64,000 bases of DNA, taken from NCBI RefSeq assembly GCF_029227915.1, contig NC_079887.1:3782001-3846000 (forward strand). The letters are read 5' to 3'. The DNA comes from Hydractinia symbiolongicarpus (lineage: Eukaryota > Cnidaria > Hydrozoa > Anthoathecata > Hydractiniidae). Position numbers and translations under genes: made by a program. The notes beneath the pieces are model-generated. The model did no database searches and had not been told where the DNA came from. It was given only the letters and a program-made list of their open reading frames with translations. Shown piece by piece: positions 11,409 to 21,721 of this stretch (the stretch's first letter is position 1; the number at the start of each line of letters is the position of its first letter).

Positions 11409-12220
11409 ATACAAAGAAAGTACCCAGGGAGTAAACTCATTTCCCGAACGATTTTTTAAATTATTTTTGTACCACTAAAACGCATGAGACTTGTAGTTTT
11501 CAAAAATGTTTTCATTTTTGATGAGACGCTGAATAAAAGAAGTTTAATCGCCAGCAAACGAAAACCTGCGATTTCCCGTAAATCCCGGACACGGCCCGTA
11601 TAGTCAAAAGTATACAAAGAAAGTAACCAGGGAGTAAACTCATTTTCTGAACGATTTTTTATATTATTTTTTCACCACTAAAACGCATGAGACTTGTAGT
11701 TTTCAAAAATGTTTTCATTTTTGTTGGGACGCTGAATAAAAGAAGTTTAATCGCCGGCAAACGAAAACCCGCCATTTCCCGTAAACCCCGGACTCGGTCC
11801 GTATAGTGAAAAGTATACAAAGAAAGTACCCAGGGAGTAAACTCATTTCCAGAACGATTTTTTAAATTATCTTTTCACCACTAAAACGCATGAGACTTGT
11901 AGTTTTCAAAAATGTTTTCATTTTTGATGAGACGCTGAATAAAAGAAGTTTAATCGCCGGCATAGGAAAACCTGCGGTTTCCCGTAAATCCCGGACTCGG
12001 CCCGTATAGTCATAAGTACACAAAGAAAGTACCCGGGAAGTAAACTCATTTCCCGAACGATTTTTTATATTATTATTTCACCACTAAAGCCCATGAGACT
12101 TGTAGTTTTTAAAAATGTTTTCATTTTTGATGGGACGCTAAATAAAAGGAGTTTAATCGCCGGCAAACGAAAACCCGCGATTTCCCGTAAATCCCGGACT
12201 CGGCCCGTATAGTCAAAAGT
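11409..12220. repeat. 4-unit HOR copy without the 61-bp insert (812 bp)
   Basis: In this copy the first unit (11409-11611) is 203 bp. It goes straight from AGTTTTCAAAAATG to GCTGAATAAAAGAAG and GCCAGC, the sequence of the second half of a long unit, but keeps TTTGTACCAC upstream. The neighbouring copies on both sides have the 264-bp form. The simplest reading is that a 264-bp unit lost one 61-bp copy by slippage or exchange between its two direct repeats. Confidence 0.85.
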
Positions 12221-12484
12221 ATACAAAGAAAGTACCCAGGGAGTAAACTCATTTCCCGAACGATTTTTTAAATTATTTTTTCACCACTAAAACGCATGAG
12301 ACTTGTAGTTTCCAAAAATGTTTTCATTTTTGATGAGACGCTTAATGAAAGAGGTTTAATCACCGGCAGTTTTCAAAAATGTTTTCATTTTTGATGAGAC
12401 GCTGAATAAAAGAAGTTTAATCGCCAGCAAACGAAAACCTGCGATTTCCCGTAAATCCCGGACACGGCCCGTATAGTCAAAAGT
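12221..12484 (+). repeat. 264-bp long unit 5
   Basis: ATCACCGGCAG junction. Follows the 812-bp HOR copy that lacks the insert. Confidence 0.95.
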
Positions 12485-13093
12485 ATACAAAGAAAGTAAC
12501 CAGGGAGTAAACTCATTTTCTGAACGATTTTTTATATTATTTTTTCACCACTAAAACGCATGAGACTTGTAGTTTTCAAAAATGTTTTCATTTTTGTTGG
12601 GACGCTGAATAAAAGAAATTTAATCGCCGGCAAACGAAAACCCGCCATTTCCCGTAAACCCCGGACTCGGTCCGTATAGTGAAAAGTATACAAAGAAAGT
12701 ACCCAGGGAGTAAACTCATTTCCAGAACGATTTTTTAAATTATCTTTTCACCACTAAAACGCATGAGACTTGTAGTTTTCAAAAATGTTTTCATTTTTGA
12801 TGAGACGCTGAATAAAAGAAGTTTAATCGCCGGCATAGGAAAACCTGCGGTTTCCCGTAAATCCCGGACTCGGCCCGTATAGTCATAAGTACACAAAGAA
12901 AGTACCCGGGAAGTAAACTCATTTCCCGAACGATTTTTTATATTATTATTTCACCACTAATGCCCATGAGACTTGTAGTTTTTAAAAATGTTTTCATTTT
13001 TGATGGGACGCTAAATAAAAGGAGTTTAATCGCCGGCAAACGAAAACCCGCGATTTCCCGTAAATCCCGGACTCGGCCCGTATAGTCAAAAGT

Positions 13094-13357
13094 ATACAAA
13101 GAAAGTACCCAGGGAGTAAACTCATTTCCCGAACGATTTTTTAAATTATTTTTGTACCACTAAAACGCATGAGACTTGTAGTTTCCAAAAATGTTTTCAT
13201 TTTTGATGAGACGCTTAATGAAAGAGGTTTAATCGCCGGCAGTTTTCAAAAATGTTTTCATTTTTGATGAGACGCTGAATAATAGAAGTTTAATCGCCAG
13301 CAAACGAAAACCTGCGATTTCCCGTAAATCCCGGACACGGCCCGTATAGTCAAAAGT
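13094..13357 (+). repeat. 264-bp long unit 6
   Basis: TTTGTACCAC, ATCGCCGGCAG junction, AATAATAGAAG in the second copy. Confidence 0.95.
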
Positions 13358-13966
13358 ATACAAAGAAAGTAACCAGGGAGTAAACTCATTTTCTGAACGA
13401 TTTTTTATATTATTTTTTCACCACTAAAACGCATGAGACTTGTAGTTTTCAAAAATGTTTTCATTTTTGTTGGGACGCTGAATAAAAGAAATTTAATCGC
13501 CGGCAAACGAAAACCCGCCATTTCCCGTAAACCCCGGACTCGGTCCGTATAGTGAAAAGTATACAAAGAAAGTACCCAGGGAGTAAACTCATTTCCAGAA
13601 CGATTTTTTAAATTATCTTTTCACCACTAAAACGCATGAGACTTGTAGTTTTCAAAAATGTTTTCATTTTTGATGAGACGCTGAATAAAAGAAGTTTAAT
13701 CGCCGGCATAGGAAAACCTGCGGTTTCCCGTAAATCCCGGACTCGGCCCGTATAGTCATAAGTACACAAAGAAAGTACCCGGGAAGTAAACTCATTTCCC
13801 GAACGATTTTTTATATTATTATTTCACCACTAAAGCCCATGAGACTTGTAGTTTTTAAAAATGTTTTCATTTTTGATGGGACGCTAAATAAAAGGAGTTT
13901 AATCGCCGGCAAACGAAAACCCGCGATTTCCCGTAAATCCCGGACTCGGCCCGTATAGTCAAAAGT

Positions 13967-14230
13967 ATACAAAGAAAGTACCCAGGGAGTAAACTCATTT
14001 CTCGAACGATTTTTTAAATTATTTTTGTACCACTAAAACGCATGAGACTTGTAGTTTCCAAAAATGTTTTCATTTTTGATGAGACGCTTAATGAAAGAGG
14101 TTTAATCGCCGGCAGTTTTCAAAAATGTTTTCATTTTTGATGAGACGCTGAATAATAGAAGTTTAATCGCCAGCAAACGAAAACCTGCGATTTCCCGTAA
14201 ATCCCGGACTCGGCCCGTATAGTCAAAAGT
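13967..14230 (+). repeat. 264-bp long unit 7
   Basis: Like 13094 but with TTTCTCGAACG and GACTCGG. Confidence 0.95.
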
Positions 14231-14433
14231 ATACAAAGAAAGTAACCAGGGAGTAAACTCATTTTCTGAACGATTTTTTATATTATTTTTTCACCACTAA
14301 AACGCATGAGACTTGTAGTTTTAAAAAATGTTTTCATTTTTGTTGGGACGCTGAATAAAAGAAGTTTAATCGCCGGCAAACGAAAACCCGCCATTTCCCG
14401 TAAACCCCGGACTCGGTCCGTATAGTGAAAAGT

Positions 14434-14697
14434 ATACAAAGAAAGTACCCAGGGAGTAAACTCATTTCCCGAACGATTTTTTAAATTATATTTTCACCAC
14501 TAAAACGCATGAGACTTGTAGTTTCCAAAAATGTTTTCATTTTTGATGAGACGCTTAATGAAAGAGGTTTAATCGCCGGCAGTTTTCAAAAATGTTTTCA
14601 TTTTTGATGAGACGCTGAATAATAGAAGTTTAATCGCCAGCAAACGAAAACCTGCGATTTCCCGTAAATCCCGGACTCGGCCCGTATAGTCAAAAGT
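14434..14697 (+). repeat. 264-bp long unit 8
   Basis: AATTATATTTTC at the left, AATAATAGAAG. Only one normal unit separates it from the preceding long unit. Confidence 0.95.
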
Positions 14698-15509
14698 ATA
14701 CAAAGAAAGTAACCAGGAAGTAAACTCATTTTCTGAACGATTTTTTATATTATTTTTTCACCACTAAAACGCATGAGACTTGTAGTTTTCAAAAATGTTT
14801 TCATTTTTGATGAGACGCTGAATAAAAGAAGTTTAATCGCCGGCATAGGAAAACCTGCGGTTTCCCGTAAATCCCGGACTCGGCCCGTATAGTCATAAGT
14901 ACACAAAGAAAGTACCCAGGGAGTAAACTCATTTCCCGAACGATTTTTTATATTATTATTTCACCACCAAAGCCCATGAGACTTGTAGTTTTCAAAAATG
15001 TTTTCATTTTTGATGAGACGCTGAATAAAAGAAGTTTAATCGCCGGCAAAGGAAAACCTGTGATTTCCCGTAAATCCCGGACTCGGCCCGTATAGTCATA
15101 AGTACACAAAGAAAGTACCCAGGGAGTAAACTCATTTCCCGAACGATTTTTTATATTATTATTTCACCACTAAAGCCCATGAGACTTGTAGTTTTTAAAA
15201 ATGTTTTCATTTTTGAGGAGACCCTAAATAAAAGGAGTTTAATCGCCGGCAAACGAAAACCCGCCATTTCCCGTAAACCCCGGACTCGGTCCGTATAGTC
15301 AAAAGTATACAAAGAAAGTACCCAGGGAGTAAACTCATTTCCCGAACGATTTTTTATATTATTTTTTCACCACTAAAACGCATGAGACTTGTAGTTTTTA
15401 AAAATGTTTTCATTTTTGATGGGACGCTGAATAAAAGAAGTTTAATCGCCGGCAAACGAAAACCCGCCATTTCCCGTAAACCCTGGACTCGGTCCGTATA
15501 GTGAAAATG

Positions 15510-15773
15510 ATACAAAGAAAGTACCCAGGGATTAAACTCATTTCCAGAACGATTTTTTAAATTATCTTTTCACCACTAAAACGCATGAGACTTGTAGTTT
15601 CCAAAAATGTTTTCATTTTTGATGAGACGCTTAATGAAAGAGGTTTAATCGCCGGCAGTTTTCAAAAATGTTTTCATTTTTGATGAGACGCTGAATAAAA
15701 GAAGTTTAATCGCCAGCAAACGAAAACCTGCGATTTCCCGTAAATCCCGGACTCGGCCCGTATAGTCAAAAGT
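15510..15773 (+). repeat. 264-bp long unit 9
   Basis: Altered start context (AAAATGATACAAAG), GGGATTAAAC, TTCCAG. Counterpart of 47362. Confidence 0.95.
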
Positions 15774-17397
15774 ATACAAAGAAAGTAACCAGGGAGTAAA
15801 CTCATTTTCTAAAGGATTTTTTATATTATTTTTTCACCACTAAAACGCATGAGACTTGTAGTTTTCAAAAATGTTTTCATTTTTGTTGGGACGCTGAATA
15901 AAAGAAGTTTAATCGCCGGCAAACGAAAACCCGCCATTTCCCGTAAACCCCGGACTCGGTCGGTATAGTGAAAAGTATAAAAAGAAAGTACCCAGGGAGT
16001 AAACTCATTTCCAGAACGATTTTTTAAATTATCTTTTCACCACTAACACGCATGAGACTTGTAGTTTTCAAAAATGTTTTCATTTTTGATGAGACGCTGA
16101 ATAAAAGAAGTTTAATCGCCGGCATAGAAAAACCTGCGGTTTCCCGTAAATCCCGGACTCGGCCCGTATAGTCATAAGTACACAAAGAAAGTACCCAGGA
16201 AGTAAACTCATTTCCCGAACGATTTTTTATATTATTATTTCACCACTAAAGCCCATGAGACTTGTAGTTTTCAAAAATGTTTTCATTTTTGATGAGACGC
16301 TGAATAAAAGAAGTTTAATCGCCGGCAAAGGAAAACCTGTGATTTCCCGTAAATCCCGGACTCGGCCCGTATAGTCATAAGTACACAAAGAAGGTACCCA
16401 GGGAGTAAACTCATTTCCCGAACGATTTTTTATATTATTATTTCACCACTAAAGCCCATGAGACTTGTAGTTTTTAAAAATGTTTTAATTTTTGATGAGA
16501 CGCTGAATAAAAGGAGTTTAATCGCCGGCAAACGAAAACCCGCCATTTCCCGTAAACCCCGGACTCGGTCCGTATAGTCAAAAGTATACAAAGAAAGTAC
16601 CCAGGGAGTAAACTCATTTCCCGAACGATTTTTTATATTATTTTTTCACCACTAAAACGCATGAGACTTGTAGTTTTTAAAAATGTTTTCATTTTTGATG
16701 GGACGCTGAATAAAAGAAGTTTAATCGCCGGCATAGGAAAACCTGCGGTTTCCCGTAAATCCCGGACTCGGCCCGTATAGTCATAAGTACACAAAGAAAG
16801 TACCCAGGGAGTAAACTCATTTCCCGAACGATTTTTTATATTATTATTTCACCACTAAAGCCCATGAGACTTGTAGTTTTCAAAAATGTTTTCATTTTTG
16901 ATGAGACGCTGAATAAAAGAAGTTTAATCGCGGGCAAACGAAAACCCGCCATTTCCCGTAAACCCCGGACTCGGTCCGTATAGTGAAAAGTATACAAAGA
17001 AAGTACCCAGGGAGTAAACTCATTTCCAGAACGATTTTTTAAATTATCTTTTCACCACTAAAACGCATAAGACTTGTAGTTTTCAAAAATGTTTTCATTT
17101 TTGATGAGACGCTGAATAAAACAAGTTTAATCGCCGGCATAGGAAAACCTGCGGTTTCCCGTAAATCCGGGACTCGGCCCGTATAGTCATAAGTACACAA
17201 AGAAAGTACCCAGGGAGTAAACTCATTTCCCGAACGATTTTCTATATTATTATTTCACCACTAAAGCCCATGAGACTTGTAGTTTTTAAAAATGTTTTCA
17301 TTTTTGATGAGACGCTGAATAAAAGGAGTTTAATCGCCGGCAAACGAGAACCCGCCATTTCCCGTAAACCCCGGACTCGGTCCGTATAGTCAAAAGT

Positions 17398-19630
17398 ATA
17401 CAAAGAAAGTACCCAGGGAGTAAACTCATTTCCCGAACGATTTTTTATATTATTTTTTCACCACTAAAACGCATGAGACTTGTAGTTTTTAAAAATGTTT
17501 TCATTTTTGCTGGGACGCTGAATAAAAGAAGTTTAATCGCGGGCAAACGAAAACCCGCCATTTCCCGTAAACCCCGGACTCGGTCCGTATAGTGAAAAGT
17601 ATACAAAGAAAGTACCCAGGGAGTAAACTCATTTCCAGAACGATTTTTTAAATTATCTTTTCACCACTAAAACGCATAAGACTTGTAGTTTTCAAAAATG
17701 TTTTCATTTTTGATGAGACGCTGAATAAAAGAAGTTTAATCGCCGGCATAGGAAAACCTGCGGTTTCCCGTAAATCCCGGACTCGGCCCGTATAGTCATA
17801 AGTACACAAAGAAAGTACCCAGGGAGTAAACTCATTTCCCGAACGATTTTTTATATTATTATTTCACCACTAAAGCCCATGAGACTTGTAGTTTTTAAAA
17901 ATGTTTTCATTTTTGATGAGACGCTGAATAAAAGGAGTTTAATCGCCGGCAAACGAGAACCCATCATTTCCCGTAAACCCCGGACTCGGTCCGTATAGTC
18001 AAAAGTATACAAAGAAAGTACCCAGGGAGTAAACTCATTTCCCGAACGATTTTTTATATTATTTTTTCACCACTAAAACGCATGAGACTTGTAGTTTTTA
18101 AAAATGTTTTCATTTTTGCTGGGACGCTGAATAAAAGAAGTTTAATCGCGGGCAAACGAAAACCCGCCATTTCCCGTAAACCCCGGACTCGGTCCGTATA
18201 GTGAAAAGTATACAAAGAAAGTACCCAGGGAGTAAACTCATTTCCAGAACGATTTTTTAAATTATCTTTTCACCACTAAAACGCATAAGACTTGTAGTTT
18301 TCAAAAATGTTTTCATTTTTGATGAGACGCTGAATAAAAGAAGTTTAATCGCCGGCATAGGAAAACCTGCGGTTTCCCGTAAATCCCGGACTCGGCCCGT
18401 ATAGTCATAAGTACACAAAGAAAGTACCCAGGGAGTAAACTCATTTCCCGAACGATTTTTTATATTATTATTTCACCACTAAAGCCCATGAGACTTGTAG
18501 CTTTCAAAAATGTTTTCATTTTTGATGAGACGCTGAATAAAAGAAGTTTAATCGCCGGCAAAGGAAAACCTGTGATTTCCCGTAAATCCCGGACTCGGCC
18601 CGTATAGTCATAAGTACATAAAGAAAGTACCCAGGGAGTAAACTCATTTCCCGAACGATTTTTTATATTATTATTTCACCACTAAAGCCCATGAGACTTG
18701 TAGTTTTTAAAAATGTTTTCATTTTTGATGAGACGCTGAATAAAAGGAGTTTAATCGCCGGCAAACGAGAACCCGCCATTTCCCGTAAACCCCGGACTCG
18801 GTCCGTATAGTCAAAAGTATACAAAGAAAGTACCCAGGGAGTAAACTCATTTCCCGAACGATTTTTTATATTATTTTTTCACCACTAAAACGCATGAGAC
18901 TTGTAGTTTTTAAAAATGTTTTCATTTTTGCTGGGACGCTGAATAAAAGAAGTTTAATCGCGGGCAAACGAAAACCCGCCATTTCCCGTAAACCCCGGAC
19001 TCGGTCCGTATAGTGAAAAGTATACAAAGAAAGTACCCAGGGAGTAAACTCATTTCCAGAACGATTTTTTAAATTATCTTTTCACCACTAAAACGCATAA
19101 GACTTGTAGTTTTCAAAAATGTTTTCATTTTTGATGAGACGCTGAATAAAAGAAGTTTAATCGCCGGCATAGGAAAACCTGCGGTTTCCCGTAAATCCCG
19201 GACTCGGCCCGTATAGTCATAAGTACACAAAGAAAGTACCCAGGGAGTAAACTCATTTCCCGAACGATTTTTTATATTATTATTTCACCACTAAAGCCCA
19301 TGAGACTTGTAGTTTTTAAAAATGTTTTCATTTTTGATGAGACGCTGAATAAAAGGAGTTTAATCGCCGGCAAACGAGAACCCATCATTTCCCGTAAACC
19401 CCGGACTCGGTCCGTATAGTCAAAAGTATACAAAGAAAGTACCCAGGGAGTAAACTCATTTCCCGAACGATTTTTTATATTATTTTTTCACCACTAAAAC
19501 GCATGAGACTTGTAGTTTTTAAAAATGTTTTCATTTTTGCTGGGACGCTGAATAAAAGAAGTTTAATCGCGGGCAAACGAAAACCCGCCATTTCCCGTAA
19601 ACCCCGGACTCGGTCCGTATAGTGAAAAGT
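17398..19630. repeat. 3-, 4- and 7-unit repeats with GCGGGCAAACG
   Basis: Unit starts: 17398, 17601, 17804, 18007, 18210, 18413, 18616, 18819, 19022, 19225, 19428. Units with GCTGGGACG plus GCGGGCAAACG open each round (17398, 18007, 18819, 19428), giving steps of 609, 812 and 609 bp. The mark CCCATCATTTCCCG recurs 1421 bp apart (17804 and 19225), so a 7-unit period overlies the 3-unit one. The 18413 unit (GTAGCTTTC) is the extra member of the 4-unit round. Confidence 0.8.
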
Positions 19631-19833
19631 ATACAAAGAAAGTACCCAGGGAGTAAACTCATTTCCCGAACGATTTTTTATATTATTATTTCACCACTAA
19701 AGCCCATGAGACTTGTAGTTTTTAAAAATGTTTTCATTTTTGATGAGACGCTGAATAAAAGGAGTTTAATCGCCGGCAAACGAAAACCCGCCACTTCCCG
19801 TAAACCCCGGACTCGGTCCGTATAGTCAAAAGT
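19631..19833 (+). repeat. Reference 203-bp monomer with landmarks
   Basis: This unit differs by one base from the consensus I read by eye. Landmarks by unit position: ATACAAAGAAAGTACCC at 1-17; the CCCAGGGAG site at 15-23, which also occurs as CCCTGTGAG, AACCAGGGA, CCCGGGAAG, CCCATGGAG and CCCAGTGAG; TTTCCCGAACG at 32-42, with CCAG, TCTG and CCCC variants; a T/A-rich stretch at 44-61; CCACTAAAGCCCATGAGAC at 64-82, or AAAACGC; the dyad at 92-113; AATAAA at 124-129; GCCGGC at 142-147; CCCGCC, CCCGCG, CTGCGA, CTGCGG or CTGTGA near 157-162; the second dyad at 178-190; and GTCAAAAGT at 195-203, with TCATAAGT, TGAAAAGT and TCGAATGT variants. Composition is 43 C and 35 G in 203, with 11 CpG. The length of 203 is not a multiple of three. 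Confidence 0.95.
19808..19820. repeat. GC-rich small dyad (example copy)
   Basis: CGGAC TCG GTCCG: a 5-bp inverted repeat with a 3-base loop at unit positions 178-190. The second frequent form, CGGAC TCG GCCCG, changes one arm, leaving A against C on the + strand but G against U in minus-strand RNA. A rarer form, CGGGC TTG GCCCG (near 4561 and 4766), is paired perfectly again with G-C in place of A-T. The variation is suggestive, but the arms are short. Confidence 0.5.
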
Positions 19834-19837
19834 ATAC
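19820..19837. repeat. GTATA/TATAC dyad across the unit boundary (example copy)
   Basis: GTATA, an 8-base spacer (GTCAAAAG), then TATAC. The right arm crosses from one unit to the next in the phase used here. It is kept in units ending GTCAAAAGT or GTGAAAAGT and followed by ATACAAAG. It is broken in units with the linked CATAAGT plus ACACAAAG form, which are roughly as common. Confidence 0.45.
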
Positions 19838-20097
19838 AAAGAAAGTACCCAGGGAGTAAACTCATTTCCCGAACGATTTTTTAAATTATTTCTTCACCAC
19901 TAAAACGCATGAGACTTGTAGTTTTCAAAAATGTTTTCATTTTTGATGAGACGCTTAATGAAAGAGGTTTAATCGCCGGCAGTTTTCAAAAATGTTTTCA
20001 TTTTTGATGAGACGCTGAATAAAAGAAGTTTAATCGCCAGCAAACGAAAACCTGCGATTTCCCGTAAATCCCGGACTCGGCCCGTATAGTCAAAAGT
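19834..20097 (+). repeat. 264-bp long unit 10
   Basis: ATTTCTTCACC, with TTTTCAAAAATG in both copies. Counterpart of 51280. Confidence 0.95.
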
Positions 20098-21721
20098 ATA
20101 CAAAGAAAGTAACCAGGGAGTAAACTCATTTTCTGAACGATTTTTTATATTATTTTTTCACCACTAAAACGCATGAGACTTGTAGTTTTCAAAAATGTTT
20201 TCATTTTTGTTGGGACGCTGAATAAAAGAAGTTTAATCGCCAGCAAACGAAAACCTGCAATTTCCCGTAAATCCCGGACTCGGCCCGTATAGTCAAAAGT
20301 ATACAAAGAAAGTAACCAGGGAGTAAACTCATTTTCTGAACGATTTTTTATATTATTTTTTCACCACTAAAACGCATGAGACTTGTAGTTTTCAAAAATG
20401 TTTTCATTTTTGTTGGGACGCTGAATAAAAGAAGTTTAATCGACGGCATAGGAAAACCTGCGGTTTCCCGTAAATCCCGGACTCGGCCCGTATAGTCATA
20501 AGTACACAAAGAAAGTACCCAGGGAGTAAACTCATTTCCCGAACGATTTTTTATATTATTATTTCACCACTAAAGCCCATGAGACTTGTAGTTTTTAAAA
20601 ATGTTTTCATTTTTGATGGGACGCTAAATAAAAGGAGTTTAATCGCCGGCAAACGAAAACCCGCGATTTCCCGTAAATCCCGGACTCGGCCCGTATAGTC
20701 AAAAGTATACAAAGAAAGTACCCAGGGAGGAAACTCATTTCCCGAACGATTTTTTAAATTATTTTTTCACCACTAAAACGCATGAGACTTGTAGTTTCCA
20801 AAAATGTTTTCATTTTTGATGAGACGCTTAATGAAAGAGGTTTAATCGCCGGCAAAGGAAAACCTGCGATTTCCCGTAAATCCCGGACTCGGCCCGTATA
20901 GTCATAAGTACACAAAGAAAGTACCCAGGGAGTAAACTCATTTCCCGAACGATTTTTTATATTATTATTTCACCACTAAAGCCCATGAGACTTGTAGTTT
21001 TTACAAATGTTTTCATTTTTGATGAGACGCTGAATAAAAGAAGTTTAATCGCCGGCAAAGGAAAACCTGCGATTTCCCGTAAATCCCGGACTCGGCCCGT
21101 ATAGTCGAATGCAAACCAAGAAAGTACCCTGTGAGTAAACTCATTTCCAGAACGATTTTTTAAATTATTATTTCACCACTAAAGCCCATGAAACTTGTAG
21201 TTTTTAAAAATGTTTTCATTTTTGATGAGACGCTAAATAAAAGGAGTTTAATCGCCGGCAAAGGAAAACCTGCGATTTCCCGTAAATCTCGGACTCGGCC
21301 CGTAGAGTCATAAGTACACAAAGAAAGTACCCATGGAGTAAACTCATTTCCCGAACGATTTTTTATATTATTATTTCACCACTAAAGCCCATGAGACTTG
21401 TAGCTTTCAAAAATGTTTTCATTTTTGATGAGACGCTGAATAAAAGAAGTTTAATCGCCGGCAAAGGAAAACCTGTGATTTCCCGTAAATCCCGGACTCG
21501 GCCCGTATAGTCATAAGTACACAAAGAAAGTACCCAGGGAGTAAACTCATTTCCCGAACGATTTTTTATATTATTATTTCACCACTAAAGCCCATGAGAC
21601 TTGTAGTTTTTAAAAATGTTTTCATTTTTGATGAGACGCTGAATAAAAGGAGTTTAATCGCCGGCAAACGAGAACCCGCCATTTCCCGTAAACCCCGGAC
21701 TCGGTCCGTATAGTCAAAAGT

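Larger units (their letters stand above)
9460..14433. repeat. 4-unit HOR region (873 bp), 5.5 copies
   Basis: A leading unit (9460, ATTACGTCACC with GATGGGACG) is followed by copies at 9663-10535, 10536-11408, 11409-12220, 12221-13093, 13094-13966 and a half copy at 13967-14433. Each copy is one 264-bp unit plus three 203-bp units: GTAACCAGG with TTCTGAACG and GTTGGGACG; TTCCAGAACG with GGCATAGGAAAACC; then CCCGGGAAG with GATGGGACGCTAAAT. This is the most regular HOR in the window. The mark GACACGG is kept in the long (or collapsed) unit of the first five copies and lost in the sixth. Confidence 0.92.
14434..17397. repeat. Mixed monomer block, paralogue of 46286-48640
   Basis: Unit starts: 14434 (264), 14698, 14901, 15104, 15307, 15510 (264), 15774, 15977, 16180, 16383, 16586, 16789, 16992, 17195. 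Rare marks CACCACCAAAGCC (14901), GAGGAGACCCT (15104), TTCTAAAGG (15774) and GAAGGTACCC (16383) all recur 31852 bp to the right, at 46753, 46956, 47626 and 48235. The unit at 16789 is a mosaic: left half like 48641, right half like the GCGGGCAAACG unit 49047. Confidence 0.82.
19631..21721. repeat. Ten units leading into the 8-unit HOR
   Basis: Unit starts: 19631, 19834 (264), 20098, 20301, 20504, 20707, 20910, 21113, 21316, 21519. From 19631 the order parallels 51077 onward. Units 20707-20909 have the TTAATGAAAGAGG mark typical of long units but no 61-bp insert. Unit 20301 looks like 51747 at the left and 51950 at the right, that is, one monomer fewer. GTAGCTTTC at 21316 repeats 18413, 2903 bp earlier. 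Confidence 0.75.

Noticed and set aside
19662-19673. CENP-B box on the minus strand
   Set aside because: The minus strand reads TTCGGGAAATGAGTT, which fits the TTCG and A positions of the box, but the required CGGG end is AGTT. No other place in the consensus fits better.
19676-19690. TATA-like promoter in each unit (TTTTTTATATTATT)
   Set aside because: It is only an A/T-rich run, variable between subtypes (AAATTATCTTTTC in many), with no other promoter sign.
19622-19825. Open frame of 67 codons on the + strand, seen again at 60832 and 62049
   Set aside because: It starts at GTG in the GTGAAAAGT variant and runs through one monomer to the TAG in CGTATAG. It depends on one subtype junction and has no recognisable domain. 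It is a by-product of the satellite.
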